Shown one piece after another: positions 28,346-39,682 of a stretch of 64,000 nucleotides of DNA. Source of the DNA: Haematobia irritans (taxonomy: Eukaryota; Arthropoda; Insecta; Diptera; Muscidae); the NCBI RefSeq assembly GCF_050003625.1, contig NC_134398.1, forward strand, positions 67,960,891 to 68,024,890. Reading direction: 5' to 3'. The notes under the pieces were generated by a model, which worked only from the letters and a program-made list of their open reading frames with translations, searched no databases and was not told the DNA's origin. Both the position numbers and the translations under genes were made by a program. Each line of letters begins with the position of its first letter. Position 1 is the stretch's first letter.

Positions 28346-29373
28346 TAAGTATACCTGGATCAACATTCAGAGTTGTCAGTCCATTTGATATCGAGCTCGG
28401 ATGGACGTTATTGAACGCCCCTTCGATGTCTTATTTCACTATTCCCCTTCTCCAACCAGATATCGAAAAACATGTACCCTGTGTTAATTTAATCACCTCC
28501 TCCCACGTTCTCTGTAAATTTCAAGTTGATCGGAGAAAGTTAAATTTTGGTCTATTTTTTAAAGGGACCTCAATTTCCCTGATAAAATATCGATAAACGC
28601 AGAAGTGAATAACCCCCTTAACCTTCCCTGAAATTTCCAAGAATATCTAGAACTTTCCTTCAAATGTGGGCAAGGGGAAGGTTCCCTCCTCGTCCACATA
28701 CCCAAACATCAGGTACACCACATTGATTTCATAACCTTCCCCCACGGCCTTTGTAAATTTCAAGAAAACTTGAGAATTTTGTTTTTTTCAGTTTTAGAAG
28801 AAGAAAAGTGATGTAGCGCATCTTGTGTAAACGTCCCAGAAAATATCAAGCAAATTATAAGCCAAACTTTCAAAAAGCAGGGCAATGGGCGGCCCCATTT
28901 TCCCGTCCAAATATCACAAAATCAGGTATCCAACATTAATTTCATAACCTCTCCACACGTCCTCTGTAAATTTCAAGTTAATTGGAAAAGTTTAATTGTT
29001 TCTCTGTATGTATGTTACTTTAGGAGAAGTTGAAAATATTAAAAAAGCAGGAATCATATAAATTTCATAACCTCACCGTAAAATTTCAGTCGGAAGACTT
29101 AGTTTTGTTTTCACTGTACTTTAAAAAAGTCGGGCAAAGGGGACGTCCCCTTCCCCGGCCTAATATCGTAAAATAAAGTAGCCGTTCTTTGTCTAGACGC
29201 CTCCTTCAACCTTCTCCGGAAATTTCAAGCAAATCGGATAATTTTGTTCCAAGTTTCAAAAAGTCGGGCAAGGGGGAGGTCTCCCTCCCCGTACACAAAT
29301 GAACACATCAGGTACAACATATTAATTTCATAACCTCAAGTAAATCAGAGAACTTTAGTTTTTCACTGTACTT

Positions 29374-30204
29374 CAGTGAAAAACTAATATATCAAAGGGG
29401 AGGTCCCTCCGCGACCAAATATGGAAAAATAAAGTAGCGGATGTTTGTCTAGATACCAACCACAACCTGCAATTAAAATGTCAAACAAATCGGTCAACTT
29501 TGGTCCAATTTTCAAAAAGTGGGACATAGGGGAGGTGTACCTCCCCGACCTGGTGTCAAAAAATGAGGTACCCTATTTTCACCACATGAGCGCCCCCTAC
29601 GATCTCTGAAAGTTTCAAGTAAATCGGTTCAGCCAGCCCAGGAGAATATGAGCTATTTATTTTAAACATTTCAATATTAAGAGACTACATGTACCTAGTT
29701 TTAAAGATTTTGTAAGCCTGATTTTTATTGTATGTTAATATTTCGCCAATATACTTAATAAATAATATAAATTAAAACAAAAAATTAACCCTTTTTATTT
29801 ACAAAAAAGTACAGTGAAAAACTAATATATCAAAGGGGAGGTCCCTCCGCGACCAAATATGGAAAAATAAAGTAGCGGATGTTTGTCTAGATACCAACCA
29901 CAACCTGCAATTAAAATGTCAAACAAATCGGTCAACTTTGGTCCAATTTTCAAAAAGTGGGACAAAGGGGAGGTGTACCTCCCCGACCTGGTGTCAAAAA
30001 ATGAGGTACCCTATTTTCACCACATGAGCGCCCCCTACGATCTCTGAAAGTTTCAAGTAAATCGGTTCAGCCAGCCCAGGAGAATATGAGCTATTTATTT
30101 TAAACATTTCAATATTAAGAGACTACATGTACCTAGTTTTAAAGATTTTGTAAGCCTGATTTTTATTGTATGTTAATATTTCGCCAATATACTTAATAAA
30201 TAAT
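29374..30204. repeat. 438-bp tandem duplication in right arm
   Basis: CAGTGAAAAACTAATATATC starts at 29374 and at 29812. The second unit is interrupted at 30205 by a TIR element and resumes at 31719. The left arm has one unit (about 5200-5640). Confidence 0.85.
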
Positions 30205-31718
30205 AGGTGTGTTCCTTTACTTTACTCGTAGTAAAAAGTAGTAAAAGAGAGAAATATTGAAAATCCTCTCAGATTTCTATATTTGTTAAATGTACAGGAA
30301 CGAAAATATAGTAAAAATTGTAAAAATGTCAAATAAAAAAAGCATTGTGATTTGAATAAATATTTTCAAAGCATGTAGGTAAATTAAATACTTTTGTATC
30401 GAAATTTTTTTGACAAATGGCAGATTTTTTGCAGAAAACTTCGAAATCCTTATTACGATAGAAAGAAGCTATGGTTTTTACTTTGTTATAAAAAGTACTC
30501 CTTTTGCAAAATTTTTAATCAAAGTAAAACTCTGGCTTCTGGGCCATAAAGTAGAGTAATAGCGCATATTATCAGTATCTTATAAGGTGGGGGTTTTCAT
30601 TCCGTTTGTAACACATACAAATAACGAATTCTGACTATAGAAAGTATATATAGTTTTGATCAGGGAGAAATTATAAGACGATGTCTCTCTGTCTGGCTAT
30701 CTGTTGTAATCAGGCTACTTCCTTCAATAATGAACCTATAGTGCTGAAATTTTACCAGACACGTTTTTCTTCTACATGCAGGTCAATTTTGAAGATGGAA
30801 CTACTTCGGCCTAAGTTTCGATTTTGCTTCCATATGAACCGAACCCCCAATTGGGGTCTTCATGACATAGACATTAAAACTTTTATCCGATTTGCATGAA
30901 ATTCAAAACGTAGAGGTACTTTTGGTCCATTAAAGGGTGTGCCGAATTTGGTCGGTCAATGTTTTGGTACTTTTTTCGAAACAAGTGGTATTGGTTCGGC
31001 ATTGTTTTGAAATTCCAAATTGTGGAGTCTACACGTTAAATCTAAAGCACAAAGGTGCACAAAATTTACCTCCAGAATACGTAGAATTTTATAAGGAATG
31101 TAGTCCTTCTAGACTCAAAATACAGACCCCACTTTGTTCAAATTTTGCAAAACAATAAATAGTAAGGCCCTATCTCGCAAATATTAGATATATTCGCACA
31201 CATACACAATCTTTTTATGGTAGTTTATAAGTTCTATCCAGTAAAGCAAAAATCATGAAAATCGGTGCATAATTGCGCGTTTGCCAAGTAACACTAAATT
31301 TCATACATCCGAGATGTCCAACTTCCAACGTCTATAGACCAGCCCGTGAATCCACTAGGGACCTACAAACCTCTAAATATAGAGAAAAACATTTCAGCTT
31401 TGGCACAAAGAAAAAATTATGATGATATCTTAATCCATTAAAAAGTTACAGAATTATTTCCAAAAAAACGGCTATTTGTAACTACTTTAGTTTGGAAAAT
31501 TTGAAAACAAATAATTATTTTTGTCATGACATATCTACAACTTTTACTCGAAAGAATTTGTCGAGTAACTTGTAGTAAAAAAATTTTAAAAGAGACATGC
31601 ATTTTGACATTGTTCTCTTAAAATTGTTTACTACTTTTACTATTTTTTGGGGTTGAGGAACGGTTTCTAGTAAAAACTAGTAAAAGTAGTAACTAGTAGT
31701 ACGTAAAGGAACACAACT
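30205..31718 (+). mobile_element. TIR element AGGTGTGTTCCTTTAC, 3-5-bp TSD
   Basis: The left end is AGGTGTGTTCCTTTAC. The right end read on the other strand is AGTTGTGTTCCTTTAC, followed on both sides by TAGTAAAA/TTTTACTA words. The empty site AATAAATAATATAAATT exists in the preceding tandem unit (about 29757-29773) and in the left arm. The duplication is AAT (3 bp), or TAATA (5 bp) if the ends are taken one base further in. The interior has mini-me-like scraps (GACTATAGAAAGTATATATA region) and no transposase. Confidence 0.8.
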
Positions 31719-31787
31719 AATATAAATTAAAACAAAAAATTAACCCTTTTTATTTACAAAAAAAATCCAAAAGTGTTTACTAAAGTA

Positions 31788-32101
31788 GCGACAAAGTATT
31801 ACTGATTCATTAGTTCCAATGTCTTTATATGGTCCCATAAGTACCATCTTGTCAGTAGTTCTACTGTCAGTAGTGGATTTTCAATGACAAGCATATGTTA
31901 AATGTCTATAGTAAAATACAATGTGTGGGGTATTCTTTGTCAGTAGTACTGGTGACATGGTCAGTAGTGATTCACTACAGTTTCACTATTGACATTTCCT
32001 ACAGGGCAAATACTCTTTGTGCAATAATATGTCATTAAATACATAAATGTCTAAACCTAGTGAGGTAGTATAGGAATGATTTTACAATACAATTCAAAAA
32101 T
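31788..32101. other. flank between inverted repeat and Ku-like gene; no gene seen
   Basis: AT-rich sequence with a few GTCAGTAG repeats at 31852-31965. It lies at the 3' side of the minus-strand gene that follows, so it may include its downstream region. The poly-A signal AATAAA (reverse TTTATT) overlaps the stop codon at 32101-32106. Confidence 0.4.
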
Positions 32102-32343
32102 TTATTCATTAGGAATAACCGGTGGTTTATCTTTTTCCAACCAAGGGGCAACGCAACCAGCATAATTGTAAAAAGCTGCGGGTTCAGGATCATCCATATC
32201 ATCATACAAATCCGAATCTCTAGCCCATGCAGGGCCCAACTCTTCAGCTACTAATGAGTTTTTCCAAAAATCTAACATTTTCCTTTTTAGCAGTTCATCC
32301 CGTACCAAAACTATCCACCGATTGTAGTTGTCAGGGGTAAAAT

Positions 32344-34814
32344 CCCAATAAACACAAACGTTTGAAAAATACTAAAATTCAATAATTTTTCAAACATTTT
32401 TTCAAAGGATTAGGGTAATATTCAAGTTGAGAAATTGTTGAGAAAATCGCGTTCTCAACAAAAAACAGACATTACCCTCAACAGTAAAATTCAACACAAT
32501 AGCAATAATTTCTCAATTGTAATCCTCAAATTGAAATGCATCGCTACTCAATAATTTCTCAAACAGTTTTCAATGTGAGAAAAATAAAAAACTAGCATTG
32601 TTGCGAATACTTTCAAACCACAATTTGTATGAAAGTCAATCCTAGTTCTAACTGAAAGTCAATACTAAATTTCTAGGGATTTTGTAAATTTTATTATTTT
32701 TTCGTTAACAAATATAATAATCTTAAAAATAACATTAATAATATATGAAAATAATAATATTATACCAATCAAAATGTAATTATCTTATTAAACGTATTAA
32801 TAAATAAAACTATGAATACAACTTTAAATATCTTAAACATTTTTACATGTATAATTCCATTTCCTCCATAATGTTGGTGTCATTAATATGCTGGCAATTT
32901 GAAATAATTACTATCGAGGAACTTGCTGGCTTGTGTGTAAAGGCCGGTACTATGTTCATTCTTGCGAAAAATTTTTATGGAAACCATTATTTCGCACATA
33001 GAAAGCGGCGTTTTTTTAGGTAGCTTGGAGCGCTATTTTACAGGGAGCGATATTGGATTAAGTTGGTGGTTGTTGCTTGTTTTTACAAAATAACATTTTA
33101 TTTTTCCTTGGGCAATTGATCTGCTATTCCTTTGATCCTTTGTATAGTTTCGGAACAAAAATATGGCCCGTGTTTGATTTATAAACCCGCACAAATAGTT
33201 TTTAATAAATAAATTATTTCTTAATTCACATTGCAAATGGCGCCGTGCTATAAACGTCAGTTTTTCAACACGAAAAAACAAAGTATCACAAATGGAAAAA
33301 ATTTCGCAAATTTTTCGCATTTTTTGGTTTTGTATGGAGTTTCAACGCGAAAACCGAACAGAGTACCGGCCTTTAGAATAGATTCCAGCAAGAGGAAATC
33401 ACAAAATATCAAACTGATGACGGGATGTGAATTGATGTAATGCACATTTTCATCCAGAAGTTCTTGATATAGGAATTGTTGCACTTTGTTTTAATTGGTT
33501 GCACTTTGTAAGTTTTCTGAAAACTTTTCTTTGTTGTTTCCTTCATCGGTTTTTCATCGGCCAACATCTTCCAAGAATATACCATTCAATGATTTTAGTT
33601 TTCTGCAAAACAATCGAGTTTTGTGATTTCCATTATGTTTTCATTTCACTTTTTATTTTGACTTACCAATTTGTATTTCTTCCAACTGACCACGTACTTC
33701 GTGATTTCCTCAAGAATGTTGGTGTTACAAAATTGTTGTTATTAAAATACTGGCAATTTTCAGGAACTTGATGACCAGATAATTGGAATAAATTTCCAGC
33801 AATTTCAATTCACAAAATAACAAATTAAACCGATGATGCACATTTTCATCCAGAAGTTCTTGATATAGGAATTGTTGCACTTTGTTTTAGTTGGTTGCAC
33901 TTTGTAAGTTTTCTGAAAACTTTTCTTTGTTGTTTCCTTCATCGGCCAACATCTTCCAAGAATATACCATTCAATGATTTTAGTTTTCTGCAAAACAATC
34001 GAGTTTTGTGATTTCCATTATGTTTTCATTTCACTTTTTATTTTGACTTACCAATTTGTATTTCTTCCAACTGACCAGGTACTTCGTGATTTCCTCAAGA
34101 ACGTTGGTATTACAAAATTGTTGTTATTAAAATACTGGCAATTTTCAGGAACTTGATGGCCAGATAATTGGAATAAATTTCCAGCAATTTCAATTCACAA
34201 AATAACAAATTAAACCGATGATGCGATGTAAATTAAACTATCGATGTGATGCGAATTATCATCCAGTAGTTGTTGATATGGAAAAGCATAAATACCAAGT
34301 TTTTTTGGTTGCACTTTGATTTATGGAAACTTTCTCTTCTCGATAAGCCACTACCATTTTTCATCGGCCAGCCTCTTAATGTGTCCAAGAATCAGCATCC
34401 AAATATTTTAGTTGTCTGCAAAGAGATTTGAGTTTAGTGACTTCCTTCAAGTTTTCATTTCGTGTTTTAGTTTTACTTACCAATTATTATAAGCAATTTC
34501 AATTGATTATTAAAAAATTTCCACATTTTTGTATTTCTTCCACGAACTTTGTTGTCCAAAGTAGTATTGAAAACCATGTGGTTTTTTCGTTGCATTTCAG
34601 GGTAGTGTTTTGTCAAAGTTTTCTCCAATTATCTTCAACACATTTTCAAAGTTTTCGTCAACATTTTGCCAAATTGGTTGTAATTCGCAAACAATTTGAA
34701 GATGAATTGAAGATGAGCTTTTTCAAGTCAAGTTGAATTTATGTTGAAAATGATATTTACCCTCAAACTGAAGAGGTGTTGCATTTGAAAAACGCTCATC
34801 CTGTGTTTATTGGG
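32344..34814 (-). mobile_element. CCCAATAAACACA TIR element, 2471 bp, AT target duplication, inside a coding exon
   Basis: Ends CCCAATAAACACAAACG and, at the right, CTGTGTTTATTGGG, with AT at 32342-32343 and 34815-34816. It is in reverse orientation relative to the 26673 copy. It carries an inserted MITE (32940-33373) and a direct repeat of about 385 bp (around 33430-33800 and 33835-34160, with ATTCAATGATTTTAGTTTTC in each). No transposase ORF. Confidence 0.9.
32940..33373 (+). mobile_element. MITE with AAGGCCGGTACT ends, probable TA target
   Basis: Left AAGGCCGGTACTATGTTC and right GAACAGAGTACCGGCCTT are inverted. TA lies on both sides. The sister element at about 50500-50520 (reverse) carries the uninterrupted site. 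A reversed partial copy lies at 62456-62875. A TA target suggests a Tc1/mariner-derived MITE; this is inference. Confidence 0.65.
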
Positions 34815-35247
34815 ATATGATGCGTCGGATTTGTATTTCTTCAATAGCTTTCCTGCTTTTTGCAAATCAACGTCTCCGCTAAACAAAAGCTTCCAAACAG
34901 CGTCTCGAGCAGCGACATCAATTTTATCCCAAATTTCGAATTTCATTTCATCAGGCACAAAGAGATCTGTAAATATTTTCTCGTCAACCATTTTTTTATA
35001 TGTTGTAACAGGATCCTCTAAGGGTAAAGTGGCATCGAATTCACCAAAATCCGAAGGAACTTCTTCGTAATCAGACATTTTGGGAGTAATCGAATATGTT
35101 TGTATATCAGATCCAAAAGCTTTGACTAATCGTAGTCATTCCGGTGGATGAAATCACTTTTAAAAATATTGAAGATAGTGATTTCCAGCGTTGCCACAAG
35201 AAATTTATATTTTGGATCGTGACGTACAAATTTAATACATGAACGTC

Positions 35248-36672
35248 CCCAATAAACACAGGTTGAGCGTTTTTCAAATGCAACAAATTTTTAGTTTGAG
35301 GGTAAATATAATTTTCAACATAAATTCAACTTGACTTGAAATAGCTCATCTTCAATACATCTTCAAATTGTTTGCGAATTACTTCCAATTTGCCAAAATG
35401 TTGACGAAATCTTTGAAAAGGTGTTGAAGATAATATGAGAAAACTTTGACAAAACACTACCCTAAAATGCAACGAAAAAACCATGTGGTTTTCAATACTT
35501 ATTTGTGCAACGAAGTTCGTGGTCAATTGCAAGAAATAAAAAAAATGGAAAATTTTAGACAAATAACCAAATAGTTTATAAAAATAGGAAAGTGAAAATA
35601 AAAAATGAAATAAAACTTTAAAGAAGTCTCTTTGCAGAAAACTAAAATTATGGATTCTACGTTTTTGAAAACATTAAAAAGCTGACCAATGAAAAAATGG
35701 TGGACAATTAACTGAAACTGCTTCAAATAGTTTATAATAATTGGTACGTCAATATGAAAAATTAAATCAGCACTTTAAAGATGTCACTAAATTTAAATCT
35801 CTTTGCAGAAAACTAAAATCTTTGGATGCTACATTCTTGCAAACAATAAGAAGCTGACCAATGAAAAATGAGTGGCTCATCGACAAGAAAAAGTTTCCAG
35901 AAACATTACAAGTGCAACCAATTAAAATTGTTAAAAACAACAAATTGTTGAAATCACCAACTTCTGGATGAAAATGTGCATCACATCGTCAGTTTAATTC
36001 ATATGCTATTATCAGTTTAAAATGGATATTTTGTGAATTCCTTCTGCTGGAAATCAATTCTAACACGCGGTCCAGTACGTTCCTAATTTCAAATTGCTCG
36101 CATGTAAATAAAAGGAAGGAACCAAAAGGAAGGAAATCGAATTATCAATGCAAAAGTGTTTACTAATAATGTTTAAGATATTTAAAGTTTTGTTGTTTGT
36201 TTTTTTTTTTTTTTGTTCTTATTTGTTGATATGTTTAATAAGATTATTATTTATCAATTGGTATTGTAGTGTATTATGTAGTGTAGTGCATTATTATATA
36301 TTTTATTTTGATGAAAATGAATAAATTATACAAAATCCATAGAATTTTGGCTTTGACTATCAATTTGAAGTGGGGATATTATTCATACAAATTTAGGTTG
36401 AAAAGTATTTGCAACGATGTTAATTTTGAATTTGACTCGCATCGAAAATTGTTTTACAAATTATTGAATAGCGATGCATTTCAATTTGAGGATAACACTT
36501 GAAATATTCTTGCTAATGTGTTGAATTTCACTGTTGAGGGTAATGTCTGTTTTTTTGTTGAGAACGCGATTTTCTCAACAATTTCTCAACTTGAATATTA
36601 CCCTAATCCTTTGAAAAAATGTTTGAAAAATTGTTGAAATTTAGCATTTTTCAAACGTTTGTATTTATTGGG
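35248..36672 (+). mobile_element. CCCAATAAACACA TIR element, 1425 bp, TC target duplication
   Basis: Begins CCCAATAAACACAGGTTGAG and ends TTTGTATTTATTGGG, with TC at 35246-35247 and 36673-36674. Colinear with 26673-28132 apart from small indels, including loss of the tandem AAGTTTCCAGACAAG units. It lies 169 bp from the start codon of the split Ku-like gene, in its upstream region. Confidence 0.9.
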
Positions 36673-37508
36673 TCTGTTGGTAACTGGTAATTTCAACTTG
36701 AAAAAAAGAACAAAGCGCCGGTCTTAATTATGCAAAGATTACTATCGTTATGAATGAGGTGTTTTACATTACAGTAAATAATATGATTTCAGTCTTCATT
36801 CAATTTATTATTAATCTAAAATACCTACATCAGCAATTTTCATCCGATTTCCTGTGGTGTTGTTTTGGACCCACATATAGAGGTTTCATACCTAGTTCTT
36901 ATCTGATATCGCCTCGATCTACTAAAAATCTTCCTCAAGCTTGTGTGGAAAAATTCCAACGGATAGATTCCGTAGCTTCTTGTCTTTTAAAAAGTGACGC
37001 TTGAAATAAGCTGGTTATCGAAGCGGAAACCGAATATAATACCTACCTTTATAAACAATTTCCACTATTTCAGATCCGACATATAGATCTCCATGCTACG
37101 ACGAAGCATTGTAAAAGGAAATTACTACATATCACCCATGGTTTGAATATTTAATGTAATATTTGGAAACGAAAATCGAATTAAGAAGCATAACAAAATA
37201 CACTTTCAAAGCCTTTTGAAATGATCTACGTTATGAATGGAACCGCTTGATACATGTAAATACGACCAGAGTTTAAGTATTTCAGTTAGTGGATGATTGC
37301 ACATTTTAACTCAAATTATAGTTTTAGCAAAACTATTGAATATGAAATACTATAAAAGCACAAAGTAATGGTCAGTATTACATTCGCATTATCACGCTAT
37401 AACAGTTATTTTTTCAATGTTACTTATCTTTAATAATTTATTTAAATGAATATATTAATAATATTAATTTCCCATTTTAATAGCTAAACTAAAACTTAGT
37501 ACTCACCT
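36673..37508. other. no gene recognised
   Basis: Low-complexity AT-rich sequence. An 84-codon open stretch at 36750-37004 has no recognisable motif. It might contain degraded exon sequence but nothing can be supported. Confidence 0.35.
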
Positions 37509-37750
37509 TAAAATCCCCGCCAACATTTTTTGAATTTGACGGCGATTCTGAGAATCCCCACCACTTCGAAAACAATCGTATACGACATCCAAAACTCGTC
37601 GGAAAAGCGCCGTCACTATTAAGAAGTTGTACCACGCCAAGTTACTACAAGAAAGTATCGCATGAGTGCAATTATTAGGTGCCTTTTTTTTAATAAATTA
37701 AGAACGACGCCAATAAGATCCCCTTCAAACAATCAGAAAAAGTGCATTTT
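37509..37750 (-). pseudogene. degraded copy of the 'EGALIGVLLNV' gene fragment
   Basis: On the minus strand the sequence matches the block encoded at 55438-55755 (GTACCACGCCAAGTTACTAC, GTATACGACATCCAAAACTC) but with frameshifts, including an insertion near 37685-37710. It belongs to the same repeated segment as 61104-61322 and 63501-63680. Confidence 0.6.
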
Positions 37751-37779
37751 AAGATAGTTGTAAAAGAATCATTGTGGTC

Positions 37780-38110
37780 AAGTACAACACGATTGTTTAG
37801 AAGTTTATTAATTTGATTAAACATTTATAAATTCTTATAAATATAACATTTATACCACTATCACAACACATTTAACATATTTTTTCATTAATAATAGAAT
37901 GATGTTGATTTACAAGTGGCAAGTTACATGTTACAGGGTCTATCAGGCAGTGTTTTTATTCTCGATGGAGGCAGCGTGTCTGTAAAATATCTGAAAAACT
38001 TTATTCCATTTGGAAAGTCAAAAATTTTTCAACAATATACCTTTCACAATTTTAAGCGAAATAACTATGTTTTCAGCACTTCATTATCGATTTTATTTAA
38101 ATAAATTATA
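37780..38110 (+). repeat. fold-back repeat unit (60.4-kb family)
   Basis: ACGATTGTTTAGAAGTTTAT through TTATTTAAATAAATTATAAG follows the same order as 60190-60530: a TTTATACCACTATCAC block, then GGCAGTGTTTTTATTCTCGA, then the ATTCCATTTGGAAAGTCAAA block. A single arm is present. Confidence 0.6.
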
Positions 38111-38196
38111 AGAAGCAAGTTGCGTTTATGAAAAGTTGCTTAAGGTATTCCCCCATCAAGTTCTAATTTTATTAGATACCTTAATACCCCCTCAAA

Positions 38197-38433
38197 GGTA
38201 AGTACTATGTTCGCTTTCGCGTTGAAATTTTCGCGGTTACTTTAATAAAACAGTTCAATATAAAGCAGATAAATTAACTCAATTATGTGCAATTTTTTGT
38301 TCCTCTAGATTTCGGCAAGACTTTACAGGAATATGTCTGTTTTCATTTATAATTTTGATTATTTCAGGAAAAGTAATCGCAAAAATAAAGTGATTTTCAA
38401 CTCGAAACCCGAACATAGTACACACCTTAAGGG
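38197..38433. mobile_element. short MITE, GTAAGTACTATGTTCG ends
   Basis: GTAAGTACTATGTTCGC on the left and CGAACATAGTACACACC on the right are inverted. This pair is nested in an outer inverted pair, ACCTTAATACCCCCT and AGGGGGTATTAAG (38178 and 38431). The inner ends resemble those of the 32940 MITE (GTACT.TGTTC). Confidence 0.55.
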
Positions 38434-39041
38434 GGTATTAAGTTCGAGTTTCGACGCTAAAATCAAAAATAAATCAGTAAAGTCCCAATAAACACAGGAT
38501 GAGCGTTTTTCAAATGCAACAACTTTTCAGTTTGAGGGTAACTATAATTATCAACATAAATTCAACTTGACTTGAAACAGCTCATATTCAATACATCTTC
38601 AAATTGTTTGCGAATTACTTCCAATTTGCCAAAATGTTGACGAAAGCTTTGAAAAGGGGTTGAAGATAATATGAGAAAACTTTGACAAAACACTACCCTA
38701 AAATGCAACGAAAAAACCATGTGGTTTTCAATACTTGTTTGTGCAACGAAGTTCGTGGTCAATTGAAAGAAATAAAAAACATTTTAGACAAAAAAACTGA
38801 ATTTACTCCAAAAAGTTTCTAATAATACGTAAGTGAAAATAAAACAAGTATATACGGCCGTAAGTTCGGCCAGGCCGAATCTTATGTACCCTCCACCATG
38901 GATTGCGTAGGAACTTCTACTAAAGGCTGTCATCCACAATCGAATTACTTGGGTTGCGATATCACTTGCCGATGGCAAGGTATCGTAAAACTTTTTAACA
39001 CTGTCTTCTAAATTGTAAGTTAGCCCATACGGGGTATATAT

Positions 39042-39642
39042 TGTTACGAATTTGATAATTATAGATATAAGTTTATTTAAATTAGTTTCCGTTAATTTAA
39101 AATTTAAAATTGTAACGATAAAATTTCGCTATCACTTGTTGGAATCATCTATTCATTTTCTAGTATTTTCCTGAATTTCTTTTGTTCTTTTGTTTGCTTA
39201 CCGAAATGTTAGTTCTTACTCTCTCATAGAATAACAACCCCTTTGCTTTGTTATTTTGCTTTCTCATTTCATCTCATTGTCTATTGTCATTGTTGTTGTA
39301 GTAATGCGAGCATATATCTATGTGAGTGTGTATGTGTTTGGCAGCCACCAGACGAACAACTTAATGGTCGTAGATCCTTCTAGCATTGTCTAAGAATGTT
39401 CTGGCGTTGCCAGAATATTGTAGTGCTACCAGAATGTTCTCGTATTGCCACACCGTCATATATAAAAGCGCTCGCATGCTGCTAACGAGTCAGTCTTAAT
39501 TAAAGCGTCAAACGAATAACTTCAGTGTGAACGAATTGTAAAGTGTGAAGTCATAGTAAATAAATTGTAGATTGTCGTTATTTAAAAGAACTGTGTTTTA
39601 ATTGTCGGGTAATTAAAAACGCCTAAATATAAAAACGTAACA
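39042..39642 (+). repeat. gypsy 5' LTR (601 bp)
   Basis: TG..CA boundaries. A TATA box (TATATAAAAG, about 39460) lies ~30 bp upstream of a TCAGTC initiator-like motif (about 39490), and an AATAAA near 39560 can act as poly-A signal. It would drive the gag-pol transcript. Confidence 0.9.
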
Positions 39643-39682
39643 ATTGGTGTCGGAAGTGAAATAACGAAAAAAAAAATCTACA

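Larger units (their letters stand above)
24308..28430 (-). mobile_element. RNase-H-bearing LINE, right-arm copy
   Basis: Reverse copy of 6568-9344 with the same 13-bp TSD (24295-24307 and 28431-28443, read TTATTTCACTATT here). It contains the hAT-like MITE, the Harbinger-like MITE and, inside the latter, a CCCAATAAACACA element. The RT YADD region is deleted as in the left copy. The RNase H first catalytic motif reads YTAGSK instead of YTDGSK, so the metal-binding aspartate is lost here. A shared short LINE frame is cut by the nested elements. Non-functional. Confidence 0.9.
16393..31787 (-). repeat. right arm of giant inverted repeat, with later insertions
   Basis: Reverse complement of 5169-11830 once these are set aside: 18488-22885, 23248-24224, 26673-28132, a 438-bp tandem duplication near 29.4-30.2 kb and 30205-31718. 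Relative to the left arm it also lacks ~112 bp at about 17649 and the 133-bp duplication. Protein-level comparison of the shared LINE shows roughly ten amino-acid differences in ~330 residues, so the arms are old enough to have diverged. Confidence 0.85.
32102..35078 (-). pseudogene. Ku80 C-terminal-domain-like small protein gene, split by a TIR element
   Basis: ATG at 35078 opens a frame (MSDYEEVPSDFGEFD..) of 88 codons to a Tyr at 34815-34817, where the TIR element 32344-34814 intervenes. The frame resumes at 32341 (FTPDNYNRWIVLVRDELL..) and stops at 32102-32104, giving 167 residues. Removing the element and one AT duplication joins the parts in frame and aligned to the intact paralogue at 53519-54016 without a gap. 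The DPVTTYKKMVDEK segment and the NRWIVLVRDELLKRKMLDFW helix resemble the Ku80 C-terminal (DNA-PK-binding-type) helical domain, but no Ku core is present. That family call is inference. Read through, the present allele gives 88 residues plus 28 element-encoded ones (to 34728). It could still be expressed only if the insert were spliced out. Confidence 0.65.

Noticed and set aside
34728..34814. C-terminal extension of the Ku-like protein
   Set aside because: These 28 codons lie inside the TIR element and match the non-coding left end of other family copies.
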